In this document: positions 7,446-16,489 of the stretch, piece after piece
Position numbering within the stretch: position 1 is the first letter of the stretch
Layout of the letters: each line of letters starts with the position of its first letter
Program-made: the position numbers and the translations under genes
The notes under the pieces: model-generated
The model's database searches: none
Told to the model about the DNA's origin: nothing
What the model saw: the letters and a program-made list of their open reading frames with translations, nothing else
Assembly: GCA_903952205.1 (NCBI GenBank)
Contig: CAJBEZ010000098.1
Coordinates: 1 to 64,000 of the forward strand
Direction: 5' to 3'
Source: an uncultured Desulfomonile sp.
GTDB taxonomy: Bacteria; Desulfobacterota; Desulfomonilia; Desulfomonilales; Desulfomonilaceae
DNA: 64,000 nt

Positions 7446-7922
7446 GATAATAATGTCAACGGTTGTCGCGCTTGGTTTTGTTAACAATGGCTTCCCATTG
7501 TAAGCACTTTTAAGCCAGTGCCAGAAACGCTTTGACGGCGAAATTTACCCCAAAAACAATATATGGTCGGGAAATCCGCGGCGTAGGTCGGCCCGAACCG
7601 CAGAATCGAAAAGTGTAATATTTTGTAATACCGTCGAAAGGTAAGGGCGGCTGGACGTGTCTTATAACCCCCCTGGTTGGTATTAAATCCAAGAAACTAC
7701 AATTACAGTAACAACAGTAACAGAATATTACAGGCGCTTATAAGTATCTATCAACGTTATATAAAAACGGTAAAACGGTAAATACGGTAATTTATAAGTT
7801 CTATGAAATATATAAGAAGCTAATATGGTCTTTCGTATGTTTTGGTTTGTATGCAACTTGTATGCAGAGGGTAAATGGTAAAAAAAAAGGTAAGTATATT
7901 AGGTGGTTACAAGGTTTGCACA
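7446..7922. other. Right end of the mobile element, no gene
   Basis: About 475 bases between the recombinase promoter and the tRNA fragment. The sequence is AT-rich from 7690 onward, with runs such as ACGGTAAAACGGTAAATACGGTAAT near 7768-7792 (three ACGGTAAA-like direct repeats, possible recombinase or excisionase binding sites). A 60-residue minus-strand ORF (7510-7692) has no RBS and looks like chance. Confidence 0.4.
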
Positions 7923-7948
7923 GGGTTCAAATCCCGTTTCCCGCTCCA
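7923..7948 (+). repeat. Attachment site: 3' end of a tRNA-Gly gene
   Basis: The sequence GGGTTCAAATCCCG then TTTCCCGCTCCA matches the T-arm, acceptor 3' strand and CCA of bacterial tRNA-Gly(GCC), whose acceptor 5' strand is GCGGGAA. The bases to the left do not pair as a T-stem or anticodon arm, so only the 3' end is present. This is the usual footprint of integration into a tRNA gene. The intact tRNA should lie at the other end, left of the window. Known biology: such sites are used mainly by tyrosine recombinases. Confidence 0.75.
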
Positions 7949-7976
7949 CTAACCTATTGAAATCATTAAGACTAGG

Positions 7977-8005
7977 GCCCCAAAAAGTTGTCAGCAAATT
8001 GGGGC
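7977..8005. repeat. Inverted repeat next to the tRNA fragment
   Basis: GCCCCAA (7977-7983) and TTGGGGC (7999-8005) pair perfectly around a 15-base loop, 29 bases past the tRNA CCA. It could be the old tRNA terminator, though no T-tract follows. A second short palindrome, TAGGGT-TTG-ACCCTA, lies just downstream near 8018-8032. Confidence 0.4.
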
Positions 8006-8206
8006 TCGAATCGTCTTTAGGGTTTGACCCTAAGTGAAAATTCAACCGACCTGACAAGAAATCACCGCGCAAGAAATCACAGAACAAAAAATGTAAATAG
8101 TAGGAAATTTGTCGTCACTACCGTTTTTTGTTTCAAACTGGAGTTTTCCCAATAGGGTAGACTGTATAGTGTAACATCTTGAATTCGCGTCATTTTGTAG
8201 ATCAGA

Positions 8207-10023
8207 TAGTGTTGTAACACAGTATAAATGCAAATAACGCGCAATAATACTTGACATCGCGGGATAGTGTTGTAAAACGGCATCAGCGAGGTCATGATGG
8301 GCTCAATTTACGCGAGAAAAAGGAATGGGACAACCTATTACGTCTACCAGGAGGCCCTTCGAGTTAAAGTAGATCCCCTGCGCGATGGAAAGACCAAGGG
8401 CTCCGGCAAAAGCACCGTACGCACCAAGGTTACCTATCTTGGCACGGCTGAAAAAATACTCAACGCCCTTCAGCAAAAAAAAGAACCGGTTAGCGTATCC
8501 ATACGGGAGTTTGGACTCATAGCCGCAGCTTATCAGACTTCAGTCGAGATCGGACTGCCGGAAATTTTGAGCAGATGCCTGCCGGGCGAACGAGGAGGCA
8601 TTCCATGCTGGCTATACTTCCTTATCTCGATTATCAATCGCCTGGACCAGGCCACCAGCAAGAATAAGATGCGTCAATGGCTTTCCAAGACCATTCTACC
8701 TGATGTGCTCGGTCTAAATGCACGCAAATTTACCGGCAAAAATTTTTGGTATGCCACTGATGATATTATTCCACAGAAGCAGTTCCTACAAAGCAGGAAC
8801 AGCGCAACCGAGAGTCCTCACCTGTTTCTGAATTTACGTGAGGATATTTTTACCAAAATCGAGATGGAACTCTTTTCAACGATAGACGATTTGGTCGGAC
8901 TGTCTCCCGGAGTGGTCTGTTATGATACCACCAATTTCTACACCTATTTCCAGGAACCAAAGCGCTCAGAATTAGCAAATACCTGCCACAGTAAGGATTC
9001 CAAGAGCCATTTGAAACATATAGGACTCTTGATGGCTGTGGATAAGAACTCAGGTATTCCTTTGCTCAGCCAGGTCTACGAAGCCAACCGGCACGATAGC
9101 AGGATCTTTTCTTGCATACTTGCTGACCTGGTCATGTCGCTCAAGAAGATGTGCGGCAACCAATCCGATGTGGTTATTGTCCTGGACAAGGGGAACAACA
9201 GCAAGGAAAACTTCAAAGCCATGCACGGAATGATATCCTGGGTGGGAGCGCTCGTGCCTTCACATCACAAGCAACTCATCGAATTGGACCTTTCACAGTA
9301 TCATGGATCGTGGAATGATCTTCGTTATTACCGTACTGAAAAAAACATTATGGGCATGCCGTGCGCTGTACTGATGACTTTCAACAGCGCCACGGCCCGC
9401 AAGAAGGAACATTCACTTCAGAGGGGGATCGAAAAGCTCAAGAAAGAAATACTTGATAGATGGAACTCGTACAAGAAACAGCCCAAGGGACTTACGCGCG
9501 GTATCACGAGGATTCTGGAAAAGAACGACTACGGGCCTTGCCTCAGAGTCTCCGTCAATCACGGGCACATTCATCTTGATGAAAATTACGAGGAAATCGA
9601 ATCAAGACGAGTGGGATTCGGTAAAAATCTCATTTTCTCAGATATGGTTGCTGCGGAAACCGGCTACTTGATTGATACCTACACCCAGCGGGCAATCATA
9701 GAGAGCGATTTCAAGTTGCTCAAAGACGAGACTATCATCAGGTTTCGTCCAATAAGGCACTGGACAGACACAAAAATCAGAGCCCACGCCTTCTGCTGTG
9801 TACTCGCTCTGACACTGATGCGTGTCATGCAATGGAAAGCCCATATGGCTGGATACACTGTAAGTCCTCAGTTTCTCAAGGATGAGTTGTCCGACATTCA
9901 AGATGTTATCATGGTCTACAATCAGGCGGAGGCACGCAGGAAGATCACCGAACGAAGCAAAGTGCAGGAGAAGTTATGGCGCCTTTTTAGATTAAACGAA
10001 ATCGAGCAAATGTTACAACACTA
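8207..10023 (+). mobile_element. IS1634-type insertion sequence with 13-bp perfect inverted ends
   Basis: TAGTGTTGTAACA at 8207-8219 is the exact reverse complement of TGTTACAACACTA at 10011-10023, and the two flank the transposase gene. Two further near copies of the left-end motif lie at 8166-8175 (TAGTGTAACA) and 8265-8277 (TAGTGTTGTAAAA). No matching target duplication is visible immediately outside, so the exact ends may be off, or one end may have changed. The right repeat overlaps the transposase stop codon. Confidence 0.7.
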
Positions 10024-10024
10024 A
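8294..10024 (+). CDS. IS1634/IS4-type DDE transposase
   Basis: 576 residues, full length for the family. N-terminal YARKRNGTTYYVYQEALRVK; the DDE residues appear to be Asp in CYDTTNFYTYF, Asp in VIVLDKGNNSKENF, and Glu in AIIESDFKLLKDETIIRFRP, followed by RPIRHWTDTKIRAHAFCCVL. These are the typical IS1634-group signatures. The frame looks intact, so the element may be active. A second in-frame ATG (8297) follows at once; no strong RBS is present, as is common for transposases. Confidence 0.92.
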   Translation: MMGSIYARKRNGTTYYVYQEALRVKVDPLRDGKTKGSGKSTVRTKVTYLGTAEKILNALQQKKEPVSVSIREFGLIAAAYQTSVEIGLPEILSRCLPGERGGIPCWLYFLISIINRLDQATSKNKMRQWLSKTILPDVLGLNARKFTGKNFWYATDDIIPQKQFLQSRNSATESPHLFLNLREDIFTKIEMELFSTIDDLVGLSPGVVCYDTTNFYTYFQEPKRSELANTCHSKDSKSHLKHIGLLMAVDKNSGIPLLSQVYEANRHDSRIFSCILADLVMSLKKMCGNQSDVVIVLDKGNNSKENFKAMHGMISWVGALVPSHHKQLIELDLSQYHGSWNDLRYYRTEKNIMGMPCAVLMTFNSATARKKEHSLQRGIEKLKKEILDRWNSYKKQPKGLTRGITRILEKNDYGPCLRVSVNHGHIHLDENYEEIESRRVGFGKNLIFSDMVAAETGYLIDTYTQRAIIESDFKLLKDETIIRFRPIRHWTDTKIRAHAFCCVLALTLMRVMQWKAHMAGYTVSPQFLKDELSDIQDVIMVYNQAEARRKITERSKVQEKLWRLFRLNEIEQMLQH

Positions 10025-10127
10025 CGTGAAGTGATTCACACGTGGTTTCAACCTGTTGCAGGTGAGAAACACCCCCATTTGGAAAACTCCGGTCAAAATC
10101 TCCAATGGGGAACATAGTTGTTTTGAT

Positions 10128-10847
10128 TTACGACGGGATTTTTGTCCTTTTCCCAACCGCCAGATCGTGGACTGGTATCAGGATATCAGCTTCTTTCTTT
10201 ATACGAGTCATGCTGTCATAAGCCTGAATTGCGTCCAGCAATACTCCAGGCGCTATAATACCCCCACCGGGGGGGAAATTTTCAGAATTGCAGCACAAGC
10301 CTGTTATAATCGCTTTCCCCTCTGATGTTCGAATGACAACCGACTGCCCACCGGGCGTATGCCCTGGGGTAAAGATCACACCTATCCCGTCCACAATCTC
10401 TGTGTCACCCTCGATCACCTTCAGATTTACCCCATCCAGGACATCAGGATAATATCGATGATCAATGGGGTGAGGATTCATACAGAAATCCAGTTCAGCT
10501 TTCTGGACATAGAATTCAGCGTTGGAACACAGTGAATCATTTTCGCAATGATCGTTGTGCAAATGCGTGTGAATAACTATGTCAATATCTTGAGGTTTCC
10601 AGCCAATTGTCGCCAGGGCTTCTTCGAATGGTCTCACTGGAAACCCTGTTCTTTCCTCCAGATCATCCGGCGCAATGAATTCCTCGATACCAGTATCAAC
10701 AAGTATTTTCTTGGAGCTTCCCATTATCGCAAAAACGTAAATAGGTAATATTATGCGTTTTCCATAAAATCTCTGGTAAGTTAATATTCCCTGATCGGTT
10801 TCATTGAAACCAACAGCCAAAGGGTGGATTGTGTAATTATTTCCCAT
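10128..10847 (-). CDS. Metallo-beta-lactamase-fold hydrolase (lactonase-like)
   Basis: 239 residues. The zinc-binding motif HTHLHNDHC (about residues 93-101) and the later GHTPGGQS and IPVHD motifs place it in the metallo-beta-lactamase superfamily, closest in layout to N-acyl-homoserine lactonases and related quorum-quenching or thioesterase-like enzymes. It is the last gene of the minus-strand operon that includes the aldehyde oxidoreductase, 153 bases downstream of it. In that setting it more likely hydrolyses a pathway ester, thioester or lactone than a signal molecule; the substrate is not readable from sequence. Confidence 0.85.
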   Translation of the reverse strand: MGNNYTIHPLAVGFNETDQGILTYQRFYGKRIILPIYVFAIMGSSKKILVDTGIEEFIAPDDLEERTGFPVRPFEEALATIGWKPQDIDIVIHTHLHNDHCENDSLCSNAEFYVQKAELDFCMNPHPIDHRYYPDVLDGVNLKVIEGDTEIVDGIGVIFTPGHTPGGQSVVIRTSEGKAIITGLCCNSENFPPGGGIIAPGVLLDAIQAYDSMTRIKKEADILIPVHDLAVGKRTKIPS

Positions 10848-11000
10848 TTTTTATTACCTTTCAATCACGCGAGCTGAATCCCTATCAAATTTCCGGAGTG
10901 AAAACCTTTATTGTGGAATTCCTGTTTGACTAGCCTTCGGTGAATGAAAAATCAAAATTATTATCGAATTTTTCGACAATGTTCATTTGCGATTTGCAAG

Positions 11001-12779
11001 TCAAGACATTCTTTTGGGAGGATTTCCGTTTTCATCCCAATTACGCTCTTTGTAGTAATCGACCAGCAATTGGCTCATTTGTCCTTCGGTGATAATTTTA
11101 CCCGATTCAGGCAAGGCTTCGGTGGTAAAGCGTTTGGGTAGCTTGTCTTCATCCGGGGTAAGCCCCTCCTGCAGATTAAATCGTCTTGTATCGTCAGTAA
11201 TTGACCTGGCGATGGATTTCATACTTTCCCGGTCTAAATCGAGCCCTGTGACACACTTGATCATGGTAGACAGTTCGTCCCACTGATATAGGTCACGATA
11301 AAAACGACATAGAATAAGAGCGTCAAAAATAGTGAGTCGATCTTCCCACTCTACGAACATGTGGGCTTTTCCGGAAACTTCATCCGGATCAATCATTTTT
11401 GATAATTCGGGTTTATAAAAAGTAGATCTAAGATGGCACGCCCCTCTATCCGACGTGCCATAAGCTAACCCCATACCTTTTAAAACACGCGGGTCATAGC
11501 CCGCTGGTTCCAATCCTTTGACATGGATCGCCTGGTCTTCCATATCCCAAGCTTTAGCAACGTATTTAATGCCATTGGCCAGGGCTTCGCCAATGCCCCT
11601 GCGGTAAGCAATGTCTTTAAGAAGATCAGCAATCCTGTCGACCTGGCCGTAATCGATTTTGTAATCTATCTTGTTTTGTCGGGAGGCTTCTATGGTAAGC
11701 GAGCACAAATTGCCGGCGCTCATTGTGTCTAGGCCTAAACTGTCACAGAGGTCGTTAAGATATGCGATTTCTTCAATTGAATCTACTTCACACAAACCGC
11801 CGAAAGCGTAAATGGTCTCGTATTCCGGACCGTCAATTGTCAATCCTTCGTGGCGGCCTTCCTTGACTGTGGTCAACCGTCCACATGCGATGAAGCATTT
11901 CTTGCATGCGTGAGGCTTGACTTCGCACCGGCTGTGCAAAGCCCCAGCATTTATGTTTTCTCGATGTTTCGACGTTCCTTTTTGCCAGTAACGTGAGGGG
12001 AAACTCCCCACATTGCTCATGATGTCGACCATCATGGGGGTTCCCATACTTTTGTACGCTTTAACGCCAGGGTTGTCTTTTGATTTTTGAGCGACATCTT
12101 TGACGAAACTCCTGGTCAAAGCAGCATCTGCAAGTTCTTTTCTGCAGTTACCCCAGAAGGCGATGGCTTTAATCCTTTTAGATCCCATCACCGATCCTGT
12201 GCCCGTGCGTCCGGCTGATCTCCAATAGTCGTTTTCTATCACCGCAAAGCTGACGGTGTTTTCTCCGGCGGGCCCAATAACTGCAACGCCGGATGATTTA
12301 GCTTCGGGTCTGTTCTCTTTGATCCAGGATTTGACCTTGTCTTCGGTTTGATATGTCCCAAGTCCCCAAAGATCATGAGCGGGATGGAAGCGAACAGTCT
12401 TCTCGGAAACTTCAAGCCATAACGGTTCCTCGCTGGCGCCATGTATCATCACCGCGTCAAATCCTGTCGCAGCAAGATAATCTCCAACAGTTCCACCTGA
12501 ATAGGATTCGGAATAGTATCCTGTTTGAGGGGATTTGGTGTAAATTCCATGACGGCATGAACCCCAGATCCCAGTGCCGCCAACCGGACCGGAGGCAAAG
12601 ATAAGGTGATTGTCCGGTCCTAGAGGATCAACCCCCGGTGGATTATGTGAAAGAAGCAGATGTGTGGCCAGTCCTTTGCCACCAAGTGTTTGGCGCAAGA
12701 CGCTATCAGAAATTATCTTCAGATCAAAACTCTTGTGAGTAACGTTAACTCTTAAAACCATGTTATAAAAGCCGAACAT
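11001..12779 (-). CDS. aor: Aldehyde:ferredoxin oxidoreductase (tungsten, AOR family)
   Basis: 592 residues, normal for the family. The N-terminal pterin-binding half has LLLSHNPPGVDPLGPDNHLI and GGTGIWGSCRHGIYTKSPQT; the [4Fe-4S] ligands are in HACKKCFIACGR plus a late Cys in MIKCVTGLDLD, as in AOR. It oxidises aldehydes to carboxylates with ferredoxin as acceptor, using a tungsten bis-pterin cofactor, in the cytoplasm. GGGAG lies 8 bases before the ATG. It follows an alcohol dehydrogenase gene by 93 bases, so the two may catalyse consecutive steps. Many anaerobes carry several AOR paralogs, so the specific substrate is unknown. Confidence 0.93.
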   Translation of the reverse strand: MFGFYNMVLRVNVTHKSFDLKIISDSVLRQTLGGKGLATHLLLSHNPPGVDPLGPDNHLIFASGPVGGTGIWGSCRHGIYTKSPQTGYYSESYSGGTVGDYLAATGFDAVMIHGASEEPLWLEVSEKTVRFHPAHDLWGLGTYQTEDKVKSWIKENRPEAKSSGVAVIGPAGENTVSFAVIENDYWRSAGRTGTGSVMGSKRIKAIAFWGNCRKELADAALTRSFVKDVAQKSKDNPGVKAYKSMGTPMMVDIMSNVGSFPSRYWQKGTSKHRENINAGALHSRCEVKPHACKKCFIACGRLTTVKEGRHEGLTIDGPEYETIYAFGGLCEVDSIEEIAYLNDLCDSLGLDTMSAGNLCSLTIEASRQNKIDYKIDYGQVDRIADLLKDIAYRRGIGEALANGIKYVAKAWDMEDQAIHVKGLEPAGYDPRVLKGMGLAYGTSDRGACHLRSTFYKPELSKMIDPDEVSGKAHMFVEWEDRLTIFDALILCRFYRDLYQWDELSTMIKCVTGLDLDRESMKSIARSITDDTRRFNLQEGLTPDEDKLPKRFTTEALPESGKIITEGQMSQLLVDYYKERNWDENGNPPKRMS

Positions 12780-12872
12780 AGGTCACGCTCCCTGTCCGTG
12801 GCGTTCTTGAGCCAATCCTTGGAAATTGCCCCCTGCCTTTGAAGGTTGTCAATTATCATCAAAGGATTTTCC

Positions 12873-14030
12873 TTATAAGACGCTCCGATAAATTTCTTCC
12901 GCGTCCTCCAACCTAAGATCTCTAGGGTTATTCGCCAAAAGCCGAGTAACTTTCATTACTCCATCAGCTAAAGAAGAAACATGTTCAGCCTTGACTCCAA
13001 ACCCTCTTAGAGATTTTGGGATGTTGAGATCGTCCGCGAGATTTCTAAGGCTTTGGACAGCCGTATGGGCAGACGCTCGATCGCTCAAATTATGGGTGAT
13101 TTCACCAAAGATAGTAGCCATTTGAGCGAATTTAGTTAGGTTGCCCAACATGTTAAATTCCATAACCGGCGCAAGCATAATGCTGTTGGCTACTCCATGA
13201 GGTATATGGAATTCGGCCCCTATAGGATAAGCGAACGCATGCACCGCCGTCACACCAGCGTTGGCAAACGCCATGCCGGCAAGGAGGCTGCCTTCGAGCA
13301 TTTTGGATCGGGCTTCAATGTTGGATCCGTTGGCGAATGCGGTGCGTATATGCCTTGTGATTAGCTTCATGGCTTCCTGCGCCAGCATGTCGGTGAATGC
13401 GTTGGCGTTTTTAGATGTGAAAGCTTCCACAGCGTGAATCAACGCATCCATTCCTGTCGCCGCCGTAACTGAGGGAGGTAAGCCAATGGTCAGTTCCGGG
13501 TCCAAAATAGCCGCTGACGGAAAGAGGTATGGACTTACAATACCTTTCTTGAGCTTTTCGTGATGGTCTGAAAGGATGGCAATCGGGGTTACCTCGCTGC
13601 CGGTGCCGGCAGTGGTGGGAACAAGGATTGTTTTCAAGCCTGGCGTCGGTACGGTGTCCACGCCGAAATATGAACTTACCGGTCCTTTGTTTGTAACCAA
13701 GATGGAAGCGACTTTGGCTATATCCAAAGAAGAACCGCCCCCAATTCCCACAATTAGATCGGCGCCGGCATCCGCGACTTCCTTAGCGGCTTGAGAGGCT
13801 GTCTCAAAAGGTGGATCAGGTTCTACCCCGTCAAATGAATTTACAGCGCAGCCTGCGTTGATCAATATCTCACGAAAGCGGTCACAGATGCCTGCCTTTA
13901 CGAGACCGGGATCAGTTATAATCATCACATTCTTGGCAGACAATCTCCTGACTTCATCTGCGATCTGACTGGATGCGCCTACTCCCATGATTATGCGAGG
14001 TGTGGTCTGAAAAATGGTTACTCTATTCAT
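12873..14030 (-). CDS. Iron-containing alcohol dehydrogenase
   Basis: 385 residues, standard length for group III alcohol dehydrogenases. NAD-binding motif GGGSSLDIAKV (about residue 96), the TTAGTGSEVTPIAIL segment, and metal ligands in TGMDALIHAVEAF and IPHGVANSIMLAPV are all present. It interconverts an alcohol and an aldehyde with NAD(H). It sits between the ABC transporter ATPase gene (39 bases upstream) and the AOR gene, so the likely sequence is uptake, alcohol oxidation, then aldehyde oxidation. Substrate unknown. Confidence 0.93.
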   Translation of the reverse strand: MNRVTIFQTTPRIIMGVGASSQIADEVRRLSAKNVMIITDPGLVKAGICDRFREILINAGCAVNSFDGVEPDPPFETASQAAKEVADAGADLIVGIGGGSSLDIAKVASILVTNKGPVSSYFGVDTVPTPGLKTILVPTTAGTGSEVTPIAILSDHHEKLKKGIVSPYLFPSAAILDPELTIGLPPSVTAATGMDALIHAVEAFTSKNANAFTDMLAQEAMKLITRHIRTAFANGSNIEARSKMLEGSLLAGMAFANAGVTAVHAFAYPIGAEFHIPHGVANSIMLAPVMEFNMLGNLTKFAQMATIFGEITHNLSDRASAHTAVQSLRNLADDLNIPKSLRGFGVKAEHVSSLADGVMKVTRLLANNPRDLRLEDAEEIYRSVL

Positions 14031-14069
14031 TTCATTTTACCTTCCTGGTTTTCAGTGCTCTGAACGATC

Positions 14070-14774
14070 CTAGACAGCCAAATACTTTTTCTGCACCATC
14101 TCTTGATTTTTAAATTCCTCGATTGTTCCTGTGTAGACGACATGCCCTTTGTCAATTACTACAACTCGGTCCGAAACCCCCATAGCAAAACGTATGTTTT
14201 GTTCGGAAAGCAAGATAGTGGTGTCCGTTGATTTAAGGCCCATTATGAGTTCTTTCAAAACGGTCACAATTACGGGAGCAAGTCCTTCAGTCGGTTCGTC
14301 TAAAACCAGCAGATCGGGGTTACCCATAAGGGCTCTGGCTATGGTCAACATCTGTTGTTCACCACCGGACAGCGAGCCTCCAAGTCTGTCTTTACAGCGC
14401 TCAAGTATAGGGAATTGAGCGAGGACCGTATCCATCGCCCAACGGCCCTTTCTTCCCGATATCTTTCCCAACTCCAGGTTTTCCTGAACTGTTAGAGGTC
14501 CAAAAATACGGCGGTCTTCAGGAACGAAACCCATACCCATGCGAGCCATTTTGTAAGAGGGCATCCCCGTGCAATTCTTACCCTTGAAAATAATTCTCCC
14601 AGTTTTCGGAGGAGTAAGTCCCATTATTGAGCGAAAAGTGGTTGTTTTGCCTGCCCCGTTTCTTCCCATGAGGCAAACCGTCTCACCTGGGGCCACGGAA
14701 AGACTCGCGCCAAAAAGAATGTGGCTACGTCCGTAAAACGAGTTAAGACCGTCTACTTCGAGGATATGGTTCAC
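14070..14774 (-). CDS. livF: Branched-chain amino acid-type ABC transporter ATPase LivF
   Basis: 234 residues, the usual LivF length. Walker A GRNGAGKTTTFRSI, Q-loop in GFVPEDRRIFGPLTVQENLE, signature LSGGEQQMLTIARAL, Walker B LLVLDEPTEGLAP, and a switch-region SEQNIRFA (Gln where many ABC ATPases have His) are all visible. The RRIFGPLTV segment is diagnostic for LivF. It overlaps the livG-like gene by four bases (ATGA). It powers import of branched-chain amino acids or, in such catabolic clusters, organic acids, amides or aromatic compounds. Confidence 0.95.
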   Translation of the reverse strand: MNHILEVDGLNSFYGRSHILFGASLSVAPGETVCLMGRNGAGKTTTFRSIMGLTPPKTGRIIFKGKNCTGMPSYKMARMGMGFVPEDRRIFGPLTVQENLELGKISGRKGRWAMDTVLAQFPILERCKDRLGGSLSGGEQQMLTIARALMGNPDLLVLDEPTEGLAPVIVTVLKELIMGLKSTDTTILLSEQNIRFAMGVSDRVVVIDKGHVVYTGTIEEFKNQEMVQKKYLAV

Positions 14775-15526
14775 AGGACTTCCTCCCCGAGATAAGCTGT
14801 AATCACTTCAGGATTGCGCCGTATTTCTTCTGGTGATCCCTCGGCTAGCAGTCTCCCCATTTGAAGAACTCTAACTGTCTGAGCGATGCCGAAGACAGTG
14901 TCCATATCGTGTTCGATAAATAGCAGAGTGAGGTTGAATTCTTTCCAAAGCTTTTGGATTAAATTTCTGGTAAGTAGTCGCTCCTCGGGGGACATGCCCG
15001 AAGTAGGTTCATCCAGAAGCAGCATCTTAGGTTCAAGTCCCAGCGCAATTCCGATGTCAAGTAGTTTCTGGTCTCCGTGAGCCAGTTCAAAGGCTTGTCT
15101 ATCAGCCTGCTTATCGAGGCCTAGGCTCTCAAGGATACTGAAGGCTTTGTCCGTCGCATCAGTGAATTCGGAAACGCTCTTCATTGTTTTACGAGTCATA
15201 TTCAATCTGGATAGGCATGCCACACGAATGTTGTCGAGCACAGTCTCTTCCGGAAAGAAAGAGGTAACCTGAAATGCTCTCCCCATACCTCGAGCCACGA
15301 TTTCACGGGTGCTTAGCCGAGTTATATCCTCTCCTTCAAAAACTATTCTGCCATGGTCCGGATTCAGGTAGCCCGTGATTTGGTTGAATAGAGTGGTTTT
15401 GCCTGCTCCATTGGGGCCTATTATGGCGGATATGCTCCCCTTCTCGATCGAAAAACTTACCCCTGAAGTCACCCTCAATCCACCAAAGGATTTGGTCACG
15501 GCGTCAAGTTCTAAAATAGGCTGCAT
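14771..15526 (-). CDS. livG: Branched-chain amino acid-type ABC transporter ATPase LivG
   Basis: 251 residues. Walker A GPNGAGKTTLFNQI, the GMGRAFQVTSFFPEETVLDN Q-loop region, signature AHGDQKLLDIGIALGLEPK, Walker B MLLLDEPTSGMSPEE and switch His in LLFIEHDMDTVFGIA fit LivG. It forms the second nucleotide-binding subunit with LivF. The signature motif reads AHGDQ rather than the common LSYGQQ. It starts one base after the stop region of the livM-like gene, so translation is probably continuous. Confidence 0.95.
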   Translation of the reverse strand: MQPILELDAVTKSFGGLRVTSGVSFSIEKGSISAIIGPNGAGKTTLFNQITGYLNPDHGRIVFEGEDITRLSTREIVARGMGRAFQVTSFFPEETVLDNIRVACLSRLNMTRKTMKSVSEFTDATDKAFSILESLGLDKQADRQAFELAHGDQKLLDIGIALGLEPKMLLLDEPTSGMSPEERLLTRNLIQKLWKEFNLTLLFIEHDMDTVFGIAQTVRVLQMGRLLAEGSPEEIRRNPEVITAYLGEEVL

Positions 15527-15527
15527 T

Positions 15528-16487
15528 TTAACCTCGATTTCCGGCGCCGGACTTAAAACGAGCCATGAAAGCCTGAATCTCGCCTACTAAGCCTCTAGGC
15601 AACAAAAGAACCATAGTCATCATGACCAATCCGATAATCAAAGACCAGTATTCAGTTCGGGCGCCGACAACATCTTGAATTATGATGATCACGGCGGCCC
15701 CTATGAATGGCCCGAAGAACTGGCCTATGCCACCTATTACTCCCATGAGAATTACTTCTCCTGAAGTGGTCCAATAAAACATGTCTGGATGTATGGAATT
15801 GTTTACCCCAGACATTAAGCCACCGGCTAATGCGGCGAACGAAGAAGAGATCACGTAAATTCGAAGCTGATTACGTCGAACTCTACGCCCAAGGAAGCGC
15901 ACTCGGTCAGGATTTTGCCGAATACATCGAAGCGTCAGACCTAGGGGTGAATTCACTAGTCGTCGTAAAATCCAAATAGAAACTGCGACCAGTAATAGGG
16001 TAAAACAATAGTACACAATGTGATTTCCAAGTATTCCAGGAGCCATAATTCCCTGGATGCCGTCGTCCCCTCCTGTGAAGTGATACCACTTGAAGGTAAT
16101 CTGCCAAGCTAACTGGCCGAAGGCCAAGGTAAGGACGGTGAAGTAAACGCCGCTGACCCGAATTACCAAAAGACCGATCAGCATAGATAGCAACACGGCT
16201 GACAGTACACCAAAACCTATAGCCGGCAGAAACCAGGCTTCGCCAAAAGTTTTTACCATCAGGCCAACCCAATACGCCCCAAGACCATAATACAACGCCT
16301 GGCCAAAAGACAACATGCCGGTGACCCCGAACAACATGTTGAAAGCCATGGCGAACATGCCCCAAATTAAAATATGATTGGCCAGCACAAGATGGTATTC
16401 AGATTTTGCAAACACGGGAATGAGCCCAAAGACCAGAAAAAAGAGCGCCCAGAACCCTACCTCTTTGATTCTATGTCGGTGCTTCAT
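15528..16487 (-). CDS. livM: Branched-chain amino acid-type ABC transporter permease LivM
   Basis: 319 residues with about eight to ten membrane segments. LNLLFG-type motif appears as AFNMLFGVTGMLSFGQALYY, and the EAA-like loop region is in FLGRRVRRNQLRIYVISSSF followed by GGLMSGVNNSIHPDMFYW. These match LivM permeases. It pairs with LivH in the inner membrane. It starts 2 bases before the livH-like stop region. Nothing unusual in length or motifs. Confidence 0.94.
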   Translation of the reverse strand: MKHRHRIKEVGFWALFFLVFGLIPVFAKSEYHLVLANHILIWGMFAMAFNMLFGVTGMLSFGQALYYGLGAYWVGLMVKTFGEAWFLPAIGFGVLSAVLLSMLIGLLVIRVSGVYFTVLTLAFGQLAWQITFKWYHFTGGDDGIQGIMAPGILGNHIVYYCFTLLLVAVSIWILRRLVNSPLGLTLRCIRQNPDRVRFLGRRVRRNQLRIYVISSSFAALAGGLMSGVNNSIHPDMFYWTTSGEVILMGVIGGIGQFFGPFIGAAVIIIIQDVVGARTEYWSLIIGLVMMTMVLLLPRGLVGEIQAFMARFKSGAGNRG

Positions 16488-16489
16488 GG

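Larger units (their letters stand above)
1..7948. mobile_element. Integrated phage- or plasmid-like element, right part
   Basis: From the left edge to the tRNA-Gly fragment nearly all genes are small, minus-strand, tightly packed and unlike the metabolic genes to the right. They include a capsid-like gene, RHH regulator, toxin-antitoxin pair, serine recombinase and an IS630-like transposase tail. I infer an integrated element bounded on the right by the attachment site; the left boundary and the integrase are outside the window. Confidence 0.65.

Noticed and set aside
7510-7692. Minus-strand 60-residue ORF beside the attachment site
   Set aside because: No RBS, no similarity, unusual composition; likely chance.
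7888-7948. A complete tRNA gene ending at 7948
   Set aside because: Only the 3' end (T-loop, acceptor strand, CCA) fits tRNA-Gly. The upstream bases do not pair as T-stem, anticodon or D arms, so this is a fragment and not a functional tRNA.
8042-8295. Two minus-strand ORFs upstream of the transposase
   Set aside because: They lie in the insertion-sequence end region, overlap in different frames and show random-looking composition.
10056-10325. Plus-strand ORF of 89 residues
   Set aside because: It lies mostly antisense to the metallo-beta-lactamase-fold gene, which has clear motifs; no RBS or family similarity.
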